A DNA stretch of 7,998 bases, from positions 1-7,998 of the forward strand of contig JANYDR010000084.1 in assembly GCA_025363495.1 (NCBI GenBank), written 5' to 3'. Of this stretch, positions 1 to 6,576 are shown one piece after another. Position numbers and translations under genes: made by a program. Each line of letters starts with the position of its first letter. The first letter of the stretch is position 1. This DNA is from Cyclobacteriaceae bacterium (GTDB taxonomy: Bacteria; Bacteroidota; Bacteroidia; Cytophagales; Cyclobacteriaceae). The notes beneath the pieces were generated by a model. The model did not search any database. It was not told the origin of the DNA and was given only the letters and a program-made list of their open reading frames with translations.

Positions 1-616
1 CAGCGGCAACCTGCTGGGGCGTTTGAGTTATTGCCTTCGGAAATAATTCATCCGAGCCTCCTGATGTTTTATGAAAGCTGGTGGCTGTAACACCTGGACT
101 AAATCCCAGTACATAGATTCCCTTTTTCTTGTTTTCCCACCAAAGTGATTCGCTAAAGTTTGTCACATAGGCCTTTGTTGCGGCATAAACCGCTGCACCC
201 GGAAAGGAGGTGGTTCCAAGAGTAGACGCAATGTTTACAAGACTATCTCCCCGCCTTGCCTGTTTGATAAATGCATGTGACAGAACAGTGAGACTAACCA
301 TATTCAAGTTCATCATAGTCACCTGTTCGTGATATGGCATTTCGTCGAAACGACCGTACATACCAACCCCGGCATTATTAATAAGGACATCATAATGATT
401 GGACGAAATGTTTCCGGCAATCACATGCACATCTTCCTTCTTTGACAGATCAGCAATCAGGGAATTATTACCGGCACCTGGAAGCGCGCGGACTGCCTTT
501 TCAAGTTTATCCTTGTTCCTGGCCACCAGTGTTACCTGATCTCCTTTTCCAGCAAATAACTTTGCGAGTTCCAATCCAATGCCCTCGCTGGCCCCTGTAA
601 TCAATATTTTTTTCAT
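1..616 (-). CDS. Classical short-chain dehydrogenase/reductase (SDR), 3' end outside window
   Basis: NAD(P)-dependent oxidoreductase of the classical SDR family; 205 codons are visible and the C-terminus lies beyond position 1. The protein opens MKKILITGASEGIG, with the glycine-rich cofactor motif at residues 8-14. NNAG is at 80-83, the catalytic serine at 131 (NIAS), and the catalytic pair Y144-x3-K148 in YAATK. A PG motif around 174-175 (FSPGVTAT) follows, as is usual after the active site. The ATG at 616 sits immediately before the first beta strand, so no earlier start is needed. It is divergent from the AraC-type regulator at 753, with an intergenic region rich in inverted repeats, so control by that regulator is plausible. 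The substrate cannot be read from sequence. Soluble cytoplasmic protein, no signal peptide. Confidence 0.93.
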   Translation of the reverse strand, partial: MKKILITGASEGIGLELAKLFAGKGDQVTLVARNKDKLEKAVRALPGAGNNSLIADLSKKEDVHVIAGNISSNHYDVLINNAGVGMYGRFDEMPYHEQVTMMNLNMVSLTVLSHAFIKQARRGDSLVNIASTLGTTSFPGAAVYAATKAYVTNFSESLWWENKKKGIYVLGFSPGVTATSFHKTSGGSDELFPKAITQTPQQVAA

Positions 617-644
617 CTGATACCGTTTATGAATTACGGTTAAC

Positions 645-652
645 CAAAGGTA
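645..652 (-). promoter_or_regulatory. Candidate Bacteroidota -7 promoter element for the SDR gene
   Basis: On the minus strand this reads TACCTTTG, an exact match to the Bacteroidota primary-sigma -7 consensus TAnnTTTG. It lies about 28 bp before the SDR start at 616, which would give a short leader. I see no good TTTG -33 element at the expected distance, so the promoter may be weak or activator-dependent. Confidence 0.4.
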
Positions 653-674
653 TTTGCAATCTGTCTTTGCCCTG

Positions 675-714
675 TTTGGCATAAATGACAAAATACATGT
701 GTTTTTGTGCCAAA
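675..714. promoter_or_regulatory. Inverted-repeat cluster, likely operator between SDR and AraC genes
   Basis: The divergent intergenic region holds TTTGGCA at 675-681 and its exact reverse complement TGCCAAA at 708-714. Within it, 677-690 is an imperfect palindrome with half-sites TGGCAT and ATGACA (pattern TGnCAT-AA-ATGnCA). ACAAAA at 688-693 also pairs with TTTTGT at 703-708. The position, between a regulator and its divergent partner, fits an autoregulated operator for the AraC-type protein. The match to a binding site is inferred, not demonstrated. Confidence 0.45.
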
Positions 715-752
715 TGCCTGTTATCTTTCATGGAGTTATTTAATATTGAAAA

Positions 753-1739
753 ATGAAAAAGATAACCCGCAAAAAAGTCAGCATCCTTGCCTTTGAAGAC
801 TGCACGCCAATGGCACCGGTGGCTATAATGGAAATATTAAATAAAGCCGGTCTCATCTACCAGCAGATAAACAATAGCAGCCAACCGTTTTTTGAAACTG
901 AACTGGTTGGTATAAAAAACCTGAAAGTAAGGTCATCGAACAGTTTCACTCTTACCTGTCATACTACTATTGACCGCGTTCTCAAAACAGACATTTTGCT
1001 GATCCCTGCCATTGAATTTGATGTGGAGAATAAATTGGAAAAGAATAAGGCGTTGATACCCCATTTGCTACGGCTTCATAAAAAAGGTACAGAATTGGGT
1101 GGTATGTGTACGGGGGCTTTTGTGCTCGCCGCCACCGGCCTGCTGAAACATAAATCAGCCACTACACACTGGTATGCTTCGTCTGTTTTCAGGTCCATGT
1201 TCCCTGATATCACTCTGGAAGATCATAAGATCATTGTTGACGAGAACGGATTGTATAGCAGCGGTGGGGCAACTTCCTCGCTACACCTGGGTTTATATCT
1301 TACAGAAAAGTATTGTGGAAAGGAGACAGCAAGCCTGGCCGCACGCATGCTGCAGATGGACAATAAGTTTTCAACCCAGGGACGTTTCAGCATCTTCATG
1401 CCGCAGACCCAACACAATGATGAGGCCATTCACAAAGTGCAACGGGCAATTGAAGCTGAACAGGAGCAAAAGCCAAGTGTTGAAGACCTTGCATCGATAG
1501 CGAACCTAAGCCGCCGCAGCTTCATACGCAGGTTTAAGACCGCGACGGGAAATACACCTATTGAATACCTTCATCGTATGAATGTTGAAAAAGCCAAGCG
1601 TCATCTCGAGACGGGTAAAGACAGTGTTGAGCAGATTATCTATTCTCTTGGTTACAACGATCTGAATTCCTTTAGAAAAATATTTATTCGATATACTGAT
1701 TTGACTCCGAAGGAGTACCGGTGGAAGTATTCGTTATAA
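753..1739 (+). CDS. GlxA/FtrA-type AraC family transcriptional regulator
   Basis: DNA-binding regulator of 328 aa with two parts. Residues about 8-200 form a DJ-1/PfpI-like (class I glutamine amidotransferase-like) domain: a strand-rich start with APVAIMEIL, then GGMCTGAFVLAATGLL with Cys119 at the nucleophile-elbow position, and ATTHW at 136-140, a signature of the GlxA group. Residues about 222-325 are an AraC-type double helix-turn-helix: first helix pair around 241-273 (SVEDLASIANLSRRSFIRRF), second around 291-323 (IIYSLGYNDLNSFRKIF, then TPKEYR). In this group the DJ-1-like part senses a ligand rather than catalysing a known reaction. It is divergent from the SDR gene, which is its likely target. 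ATG at 753 begins just before the first strand. The effector is unknown. Confidence 0.92.
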   Translation: MKKITRKKVSILAFEDCTPMAPVAIMEILNKAGLIYQQINNSSQPFFETELVGIKNLKVRSSNSFTLTCHTTIDRVLKTDILLIPAIEFDVENKLEKNKALIPHLLRLHKKGTELGGMCTGAFVLAATGLLKHKSATTHWYASSVFRSMFPDITLEDHKIIVDENGLYSSGGATSSLHLGLYLTEKYCGKETASLAARMLQMDNKFSTQGRFSIFMPQTQHNDEAIHKVQRAIEAEQEQKPSVEDLASIANLSRRSFIRRFKTATGNTPIEYLHRMNVEKAKRHLETGKDSVEQIIYSLGYNDLNSFRKIFIRYTDLTPKEYRWKYSL

Positions 1740-1749
1740 GAATCTCTTT

Positions 1750-2094
1750 TCAGATTTTCTTTTCAATGAGCCAGCGATGTCCAAATGGATCAACGACAAC
1801 ACCTTGTCTGTAACCATAGTCATAATCCTTGACCGGACTCGATTCTATGGCACCGGCCATAATCGCCTTTTTTGCAAACGCATGTGGATCCGGAACAAAT
1901 ATTCCAATGACCGAAGTTGTTGCCTGGACAGTCTCGGGACTTAGTTCTCCGGATTTAGGAGACTCTTCGTGCAGATGAAACATGGCACCATCTATTTCAA
2001 GCTCCGCAACGTGAACGCTGCCATCGGAATTACTCCATCTTCTAAGTTCCACGGCACCGAAAGCTTTTTCGTAAAACTCCACACCAGCCAGCAC
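1750..2094 (-). CDS. VOC (glyoxalase/bleomycin-resistance fold) protein, N-terminus apparently disrupted
   Basis: A 114-aa member of the vicinal oxygen chelate superfamily, of the PhnB-like/VOC type: GVEFYEKAFGAVELRRWSN near the start, HVAELEIDGAMFHLHEE in the middle, and GYRQGVVVDPFGHRWLIEKK at the end. The longest open frame can only begin at GTG 2094. However, the codons just upstream in the same frame read IFAPHLTLKN, which matches the first strand of this family, and the frame is then closed by TGA at about 2138. An ATG at 2137 would give the expected start (MIATIFAPH) if the CC at 2130-2131 were a single C. So the gene either starts poorly at GTG, lacking its first strand, or carries a one-base insertion or sequencing error. 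It converges on the AraC gene with only 10 bp between the stops. Substrate unknown; resistance or dioxygenase activity should not be assumed. Confidence 0.82.
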   Translation of the reverse strand: MLAGVEFYEKAFGAVELRRWSNSDGSVHVAELEIDGAMFHLHEESPKSGELSPETVQATTSVIGIFVPDPHAFAKKAIMAGAIESSPVKDYDYGYRQGVVVDPFGHRWLIEKKI

Positions 2095-2196
2095 ATTTTT
2101 TAAAGTTAAATGAGGTGCAAATATTGTCGCCGATCATTACTCATATGCTGTCAGGTTTAATAAACGAGAAATCTAGGAGCATGGTAACAAAGATAA

Positions 2197-2224
2197 TATT
2201 AATTAAAAAGAAGATTAATTAATA
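2197..2224. repeat. Perfect 10-bp AT-rich inverted repeat upstream of the photolyase operon
   Basis: Arms TATTAATTAA (2197-2206) and TTAATTAATA (2215-2224) are exact reverse complements around an 8-nt spacer (2207-2214, AAAGAAGA). It lies about 60 bp before the DUF2256 start in an otherwise gene-free region (about 2140-2284). The location suits an operator for the downstream operon; a transcribed hairpin is less likely given only A-T pairs. AT-rich DNA produces such repeats by chance more often than balanced DNA does, so function is inferred. I found no clean TAnnTTTG element between it and 2285. Confidence 0.4.
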
Positions 2225-2284
2225 ACAATTTCATTGGCAGGATGTTAAGTAACGAAAATCAATATTAAATCTTTTTCAAAGAGA

Positions 2285-2440
2285 ATGAAGCATAAACGCA
2301 AAAGCGATCTTCCGTTTAAGATCTGCTGTATTTGCAATCGATCATTTTCATGGCGTAAAAAATGGAAATTAAACTGGAATGAGGTTAAATATTGTAGTGA
2401 TCAGTGCCGGAATAAAAGAATGTTAAAAGAACAGCAATAG
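2285..2440 (+). CDS. DUF2256 small zinc-ribbon-like protein, first gene of the photolyase operon
   Basis: A 51-aa protein beginning MKHKRKSDLPFKICCICNR. It shows the DUF2256 pattern: a basic start, KSDLPFKIC, the CxxC knuckle C14-x2-C17 (with an extra C15), FSWRKKW at 21-27, NEVKYC, and a second pair C37-x3-C41 (CSDQC), followed by a basic tail. The four spaced cysteines suggest one bound zinc; the charge and size suggest nucleic-acid or protein contact. DUF2256 genes are known to occur beside cryptochrome/photolyase genes, and here the next gene, 23 bp downstream, is one. Molecular function is unknown. ATG at 2285 gives the length normal for the family and no other start fits. It is short enough to be missed by length-filtered gene calling. 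Confidence 0.88.
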   Translation: MKHKRKSDLPFKICCICNRSFSWRKKWKLNWNEVKYCSDQCRNKRMLKEQQ

Positions 2441-2463
2441 TATTTAATGAGAGCTCTTCGTAC

Positions 2464-3954
2464 ATGACTGATATCACTCTTATTTTTCCGCATCAGCTTT
2501 ATGAGGACCATCCAGCATTAAAAAAAGAAAGAAAAGTGGTCATGGTGGAAGACTCACTTTTTTTCCTTCAGTATAACTTTCATAAGATGAAACTGGTTCT
2601 TCACCGCGCCTCGATGAGGCACTACAAAAAAGAGCTGGAAAGAAAAGGTTATACTGTATGGTATATCGACGCAACTGAACAGCGAACCATCACTTCCGTT
2701 TTGGAGGGTTTCAAGCTGCATAAAATTGAAACTATTCATTACGCTGAGACATCTGACTATTTACTAGAGCTCCGGCTAAGAAAAAGTGCAGCCCAACATC
2801 ACATCAAACTCGTTTGCCATCCTAATCCCGATTTTCTTTGTGAACGCAATTACCTGGACGATTACTTCAATAAGAAAAAACGTTATTACCTCACCGAGTT
2901 TTATATCGAACAGCGAAAACGCCTAAAAATATTATTCGATTCAGCCCAGCCGCAAGGAGGACAATGGACTTTTGATACTGAGAACAGGAAAAAAATTCCA
3001 GCATCCGTTCAGCCACCTCCGCGCACCCCACTTGCAAATCAGGACGAAGTAACGGCAGCCAGTGACTATGTGGACCGGCATTTTTCTACTAACTATGGAT
3101 CAACCAGGAATTTTTTTTATCCTGTAACTGCTCATGACGCACGGACTGCTCTCACTGAGTTTTTAAAAAAGCGGTTCCTGCATTACGGCATTTACCAGGA
3201 TGCCATACGGGAAGAAGATTCGTTCCTTTTTCATTCCCTTGTTTCATCCTCACTTAATATCGGGCTATTAAAACCTGTTGAAATAATTGATGCGGCAATA
3301 AAAGCTGCAAGTCTCTACAAAACGCCAATCAACTCACTTGAAGGATTCATCAGACAGGTGCTCGGATGGAGGGAATTTGTGAGAGCGGTTTATGAAAGAG
3401 AAGGCGTAAAGCAGAGGACCCGTAACTATTGGAATCATAAACGAAAAATCCCTAATAGCTTTTGGAAAGGAGATACTGGAATAGCTCCCCTGGATAATGT
3501 AATTAAAAAAGCACTTGGAACTGCTTACTGCAGTCACATTGAACGCCTCATGATCGCGGGAAATTTGATGCTGCTCTGTGAATTTCATCCTGACGAAGTG
3601 TATCGGTGGTTTATGGAGCTATTTATTGACTCCTATGATTGGGTCATGGTTCCCAACGTGTATGGAATGAGTCAGTACGCCGACGGAGGGCTCATGAGCA
3701 CCAAGCCTTATATCTCCGGCTCCAACTATATTTTGAAAATGAGCAATTACCCGAAAGGTCCCTGGTGCGAATTATGGGATTGCCTCTACTGGCGCTTTAT
3801 CGATAAGCATAAAGAAGAATTTATTAAAAATCCCCGCATGAGTATGATGGTTAAACAGCTTGAGAAAATGGACGAAATCAAACGACAACGTGTACAGTCA
3901 GTTAGTGAAAAATTTTTAGCCGGGCTGGATCAACAAAATACATCCATTGATTAA
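2464..3954 (+). CDS. Cryptochrome/photolyase of the PhrB (FeS-BCP, (6-4) photolyase) family, apparently lacking the Fe-S ligands
   Basis: A 496-aa flavoprotein homologue of the bacterial (6-4) photolyase/cryptochrome group (deoxyribodipyrimidine photolyase-related protein). An alpha/beta antenna domain (about 1-130, starting TLIFPHQLYEDHPAL where relatives have GDQL) precedes the helical FAD-binding domain (about 210-480), with GWREFVRAVYE (301-311), HIERLMIAGN, DWVMVPNVYGMSQYADGGLM (392-411), STKPYISGSNYI and LYWRF. With a constant offset of 8 from Agrobacterium PhrB numbering (from memory), W342, W390, H366 and Y424 correspond to W334, W382, H358 and Y416, while Y391 is F383. The same offset places the cluster ligands C350, C438 and C441 at P342, P430 and P433, and the loop before the fourth ligand is shortened (C435/C440 nearby). 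The [4Fe-4S] cluster is therefore probably absent. Repair activity is likely but not certain; it could be a photoreceptor. It is translationally linked to the next gene by an 8-bp overlap. Confidence 0.9.
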   Translation: MTDITLIFPHQLYEDHPALKKERKVVMVEDSLFFLQYNFHKMKLVLHRASMRHYKKELERKGYTVWYIDATEQRTITSVLEGFKLHKIETIHYAETSDYLLELRLRKSAAQHHIKLVCHPNPDFLCERNYLDDYFNKKKRYYLTEFYIEQRKRLKILFDSAQPQGGQWTFDTENRKKIPASVQPPPRTPLANQDEVTAASDYVDRHFSTNYGSTRNFFYPVTAHDARTALTEFLKKRFLHYGIYQDAIREEDSFLFHSLVSSSLNIGLLKPVEIIDAAIKAASLYKTPINSLEGFIRQVLGWREFVRAVYEREGVKQRTRNYWNHKRKIPNSFWKGDTGIAPLDNVIKKALGTAYCSHIERLMIAGNLMLLCEFHPDEVYRWFMELFIDSYDWVMVPNVYGMSQYADGGLMSTKPYISGSNYILKMSNYPKGPWCELWDCLYWRFIDKHKEEFIKNPRMSMMVKQLEKMDEIKRQRVQSVSEKFLAGLDQQNTSID

Positions 3955-5044
3955 TTCATTTCCAATCACCTATCAGGAAATCCTCCGCCTGGTGAATCAG
4001 GTAGATATGAAAGACTATGCACGAACGCGAAATTATTTAGATGGCGGCGTATCCCATCTTTCGCCTTATCTGTCGCGCGGTGTGTTGACACTTCCACAAG
4101 TGAAAAATAAACTGCTGGAAAGGGTAAAGCTGGAAGATGCTATTCCTTTCCTTTATGAATTAACATGGCGCGAGTATTTTCAACGCACTTGGTGGAAATA
4201 CCAGGATGGAATTTTTAGCAATCTAACGGGCAACGCGGCCAGAACACAACGCAAAGGTCTGATCAGAAATATTGTCGGTGCAAATACAGGAATTACTATT
4301 ATTGATGAGCAGATAAATCAGTTGTACAAAATCGGTTACATTCATAATCATGCGAGAATGTATATTGCGTCGCTTGCTTCTAACATTGGACAATCAGATT
4401 GGCAACTACCTTCTCAATGGATGTACTACCACCTGCTCGATGGTGATGTTGCCAGCAATACCTTAAGCTGGCAATGGGTCGCCGGTACATTTTCTTTAAA
4501 AAAATATTTTTTCAATCAGGAGAACATAAATAAATTCAGCCAGTCTCTTCAGCAGGGTACATTCCTGGACATAGCATATGAAAAACTTCCCGGCCTTGAG
4601 TTACCTCCTGTACTGGATGAGCTGATTTCATCTGAGTTCATTACAGTTTTCCCTTCAAGACAACCACTTAAACTTGACCCTTCCCTGCCGCTTCTATTGT
4701 ATAATTCCTACAATCTGGATCCGACCTGGAAAAAACAAATTGATGCCAACCGTGTTCTTTTGCTGGAACCTTCCCACTTCGTGAAATTTCCGGTCTCAGA
4801 AAAGGTGATGAACTTCATAATAGAGCTATCAACTAATATTGACAATATCCAGGTATTTGTCGGAGAAGTGAATGATATTCCAACATTGGAAAGGTTTGAA
4901 TCAATCCTCAGCAAGCCACACCCCTCGTCCCGGCATTATCCAGGTGAAAAAGATGAACCCCAATGGATGTTTGCAAACATTGAACCGAAAGCATCATTTA
5001 CCGCATTTTGGAAATTGTGTGAGCATTCATTGATACGAAAATGA
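3947..5044 (+). CDS. Photolyase/cryptochrome-like flavoprotein with reversed domain order
   Basis: A 365-aa protein. Residues 15-200 match the photolyase FAD-binding helical domain: YARTRNYLDGGVSHLSPYLSRG (24-45), ELTWREYFQR (71-80), TGITIIDEQINQLYKIGYIHNHARMYIASL, SDW (W152), LLDGDVASNTLSWQWVAGT (163-181, with W175 and W177) and YFFNQENINKFS. The usual N-terminal antenna domain is missing in front. Instead the C-terminal part (about 247-311) has a photolyase-N-terminal-like alpha/beta pattern: LPLLLYNSYNLDP, NRVLLLEPSHF, SEKVMNFIIELSTNI, IQVFVGEVND, then HYPGEKDEPQWMF (330-342). This suggests a permuted domain order. The start is TTG at 3947, overlapping the previous gene by 8 bp; a stop at 3917-3919 closes the frame upstream and the next ATG (4007, residue 21) would cut into the domain. 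FAD binding is likely; substrate (lesion or signal) is unknown. It ends in an ATGA overlap with the SDR. Confidence 0.87.
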   Translation: MINSFPITYQEILRLVNQVDMKDYARTRNYLDGGVSHLSPYLSRGVLTLPQVKNKLLERVKLEDAIPFLYELTWREYFQRTWWKYQDGIFSNLTGNAARTQRKGLIRNIVGANTGITIIDEQINQLYKIGYIHNHARMYIASLASNIGQSDWQLPSQWMYYHLLDGDVASNTLSWQWVAGTFSLKKYFFNQENINKFSQSLQQGTFLDIAYEKLPGLELPPVLDELISSEFITVFPSRQPLKLDPSLPLLLYNSYNLDPTWKKQIDANRVLLLEPSHFVKFPVSEKVMNFIIELSTNIDNIQVFVGEVNDIPTLERFESILSKPHPSSRHYPGEKDEPQWMFANIEPKASFTAFWKLCEHSLIRK

Positions 5045-6486
5045 AAATACTACTAACTGGTTCAACAGGTTATATCGGACGAAGATTGCTACCCGCACTT
5101 GTCGAGTCCGGACATAAGGTTGTTTGCTGTGTACGTCATCAGGGACGCTTTGACTGGGAAGACTTTACCGAAGACTTTTTAAAGCAGGTCCAGGTAATTG
5201 AGGCTGACCTCAATGATGAGAATTCCCTTTCATCTCTTCCTGCTGATATTGATGCTGCCTACTACCTGGTGCATTCCATGAGTTCGTCGCACGTTAATTT
5301 TTCCGAACTCGAATCACGATCAGCAGAAAATTTTGTCAATTATATCAATCGGACATCGTGTAAACAGATTATCTATTTAAGCGGGATCGTTAACGACAGC
5401 GATCTTTCAGAACATTTACTTTCCCGGAAGAATACCGAAGACATTCTACGACTGGCGAACTCTCCGTTGACAGTTCTTCGGGCCGCCATTATTATAGGAT
5501 CTGGCAGCGCTTCCTTTGAAATCATACGTGACCTTGTTGAAAAACTTCCTGTTATGGTTGCCCCTCGCTGGCTAAAAACAAAATGTCAGCCCATCGGCGT
5601 ACGTAATGTGATCGAATACCTGGAAGGCGTGCTCCTAAAACCTGAAGCATATCACAAGGTATTCGATATCGGAGGAACAGAAATTCTTACCTATAAGGAA
5701 ATGCTTTATGAATTCGCCAAGGTTCGTGGATTGAAACGCTGGATTATCAGCATACCCGTGCTGTCGCCGAAACTTTCTTCTCTATGGCTTATCCTGGTAA
5801 CGTCTACATCCTACTCCCTGGCGCGAAGTCTTGTGAACAGCATGAAGAATGAAGTGATCTGCAAGGAAACAAAAATTCAGGATATTGTTCCTTTAAAAAG
5901 ATTAAGCTACGCCGAGTCATTACGAATGGCCTTTGACAAGATCAGCCAGAAAAATGTGATCTCCAGTTGGAAAGATTCAATCTCATTGGGGACAATCGAC
6001 AAAAACTTCCTGAGCTTTATCATGGTGCCCGAACATGGAGTCTTTACCGACAAGCGTGAAGTTACCTTTGAACGCAACAAAGAAGAAGTTGTCAATAATA
6101 TATGGCACATCGGTGGAGAACGTGGATGGTACTTTGGAAACTGGATGTGGGGAATACGAGGATTGATGGATAAGCTGGTAGGCGGCGTTGGACTTCGGAG
6201 AGGAAGAAGAAGTCAAACTGATTTAAAATCAGGTGATGCCCTTGACTTCTGGAGAGTGTTAGTAGCTGACAAACCCAACGGAAGATTGTTGCTATATGCT
6301 GAAATGAAACTGCCCGGAGAAGCGTGGCTTGAATTTAAAATAAAGGAAGCGGACGGTAAAGCCGTGCTGCAACAGACGGCGACTTATCGACCGCTTGGGA
6401 TCTGGGGAAGGATCTATTGGTATTCTGTACTTCCGTTTCACGGTCTTATTTTCCCGAAAATGGCCAGTAATATTGTCAAGGCCTGA
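5041..6486 (+). CDS. Atypical SDR (NAD(P)-binding) fused to a DUF2867 domain, last gene of the photolyase operon
   Basis: A 481-aa protein. Residues 1-300 form an extended/atypical SDR domain of the NmrA-like kind: MKILLTGSTGYIGRR with GSTGYIG at 7-13, YYLVHSMSS at 74-82, IIYLSGIVND (110-119, where a YLSGI strand replaces the classical Ser), SRKNTEDILR, and the substrate-side strand SPLTVLRAAIIIGSGSASFE (141-160). A classical YxxxK is not apparent. Residues about 339-480 match DUF2867: REVTFERNKEEV, WHIGGERGWYFGNWMWGIRG (355-374), GDALDFWRV and GEAWLEFKI, a ligand-pocket-like fold of unknown function. The A of its ATG lies inside the previous stop context (ATGA), so translation is coupled to the photolyase. 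A job in supplying or reducing a cofactor, or modifying a light-linked metabolite, is conceivable but inferred only. No signal peptide; hydrophobic stretch 240-258 is probably part of the fold. Confidence 0.88.
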   Translation: MKILLTGSTGYIGRRLLPALVESGHKVVCCVRHQGRFDWEDFTEDFLKQVQVIEADLNDENSLSSLPADIDAAYYLVHSMSSSHVNFSELESRSAENFVNYINRTSCKQIIYLSGIVNDSDLSEHLLSRKNTEDILRLANSPLTVLRAAIIIGSGSASFEIIRDLVEKLPVMVAPRWLKTKCQPIGVRNVIEYLEGVLLKPEAYHKVFDIGGTEILTYKEMLYEFAKVRGLKRWIISIPVLSPKLSSLWLILVTSTSYSLARSLVNSMKNEVICKETKIQDIVPLKRLSYAESLRMAFDKISQKNVISSWKDSISLGTIDKNFLSFIMVPEHGVFTDKREVTFERNKEEVVNNIWHIGGERGWYFGNWMWGIRGLMDKLVGGVGLRRGRRSQTDLKSGDALDFWRVLVADKPNGRLLLYAEMKLPGEAWLEFKIKEADGKAVLQQTATYRPLGIWGRIYWYSVLPFHGLIFPKMASNIVKA

Positions 6487-6515
6487 TAATAAGAACGTGG
6501 TCGGTGTTAGCCTTT

Positions 6516-6551
6516 GGTTGATGTTTGCCGAACGACTGCGGATGCTCAACC
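6516..6551. terminator. Weak candidate bidirectional hairpin between convergent genes
   Basis: GGTTGA (6516-6521) pairs with TCAACC (6546-6551), with CCG (6528-6530) and CGG (6539-6541) able to pair inside. It lies in the 90-bp gap between the stops of the SDR-DUF2867 gene and the LysR gene, where a shared terminator is expected. There is no clear T run on either strand after it and the internal loop is unmatched, so this is a tentative call. Confidence 0.22.
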
Positions 6552-6576
6552 TCTAATTCACAAGTAATGATTCACT

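Noticed and set aside
1174..1500. Open frame of 108 codons inside the AraC regulator, plus an antisense frame at 1223-1429
   Set aside because: Both lie wholly within a well-supported gene with clear domain motifs and show no family-like sequence of their own.
1740..1765. Imperfect hairpin at the convergent stops of the AraC and VOC genes
   Set aside because: Pairing between AGAATC and GATT-TTCT needs a bulge and lies in T-rich sequence inside the VOC coding end; not convincing as a terminator.
2440..2463. AGAGCTCT palindrome in the gap between the DUF2256 and PhrB-like genes
   Set aside because: An 8-bp palindrome within a 23-bp intra-operon gap is readily expected by chance and has no T run or second copy to suggest a function.
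5907..6549. Antisense open frames opposite the DUF2867 part of the SDR gene
   Set aside because: They overlap conserved coding sequence, have low-complexity Ser/Phe-rich translations and no recognisable motif. The same holds for antisense frames at 2554-2739, 3334-3588 and 4708-4914, and the plus-strand frame at 6989-7177 opposite LysR.
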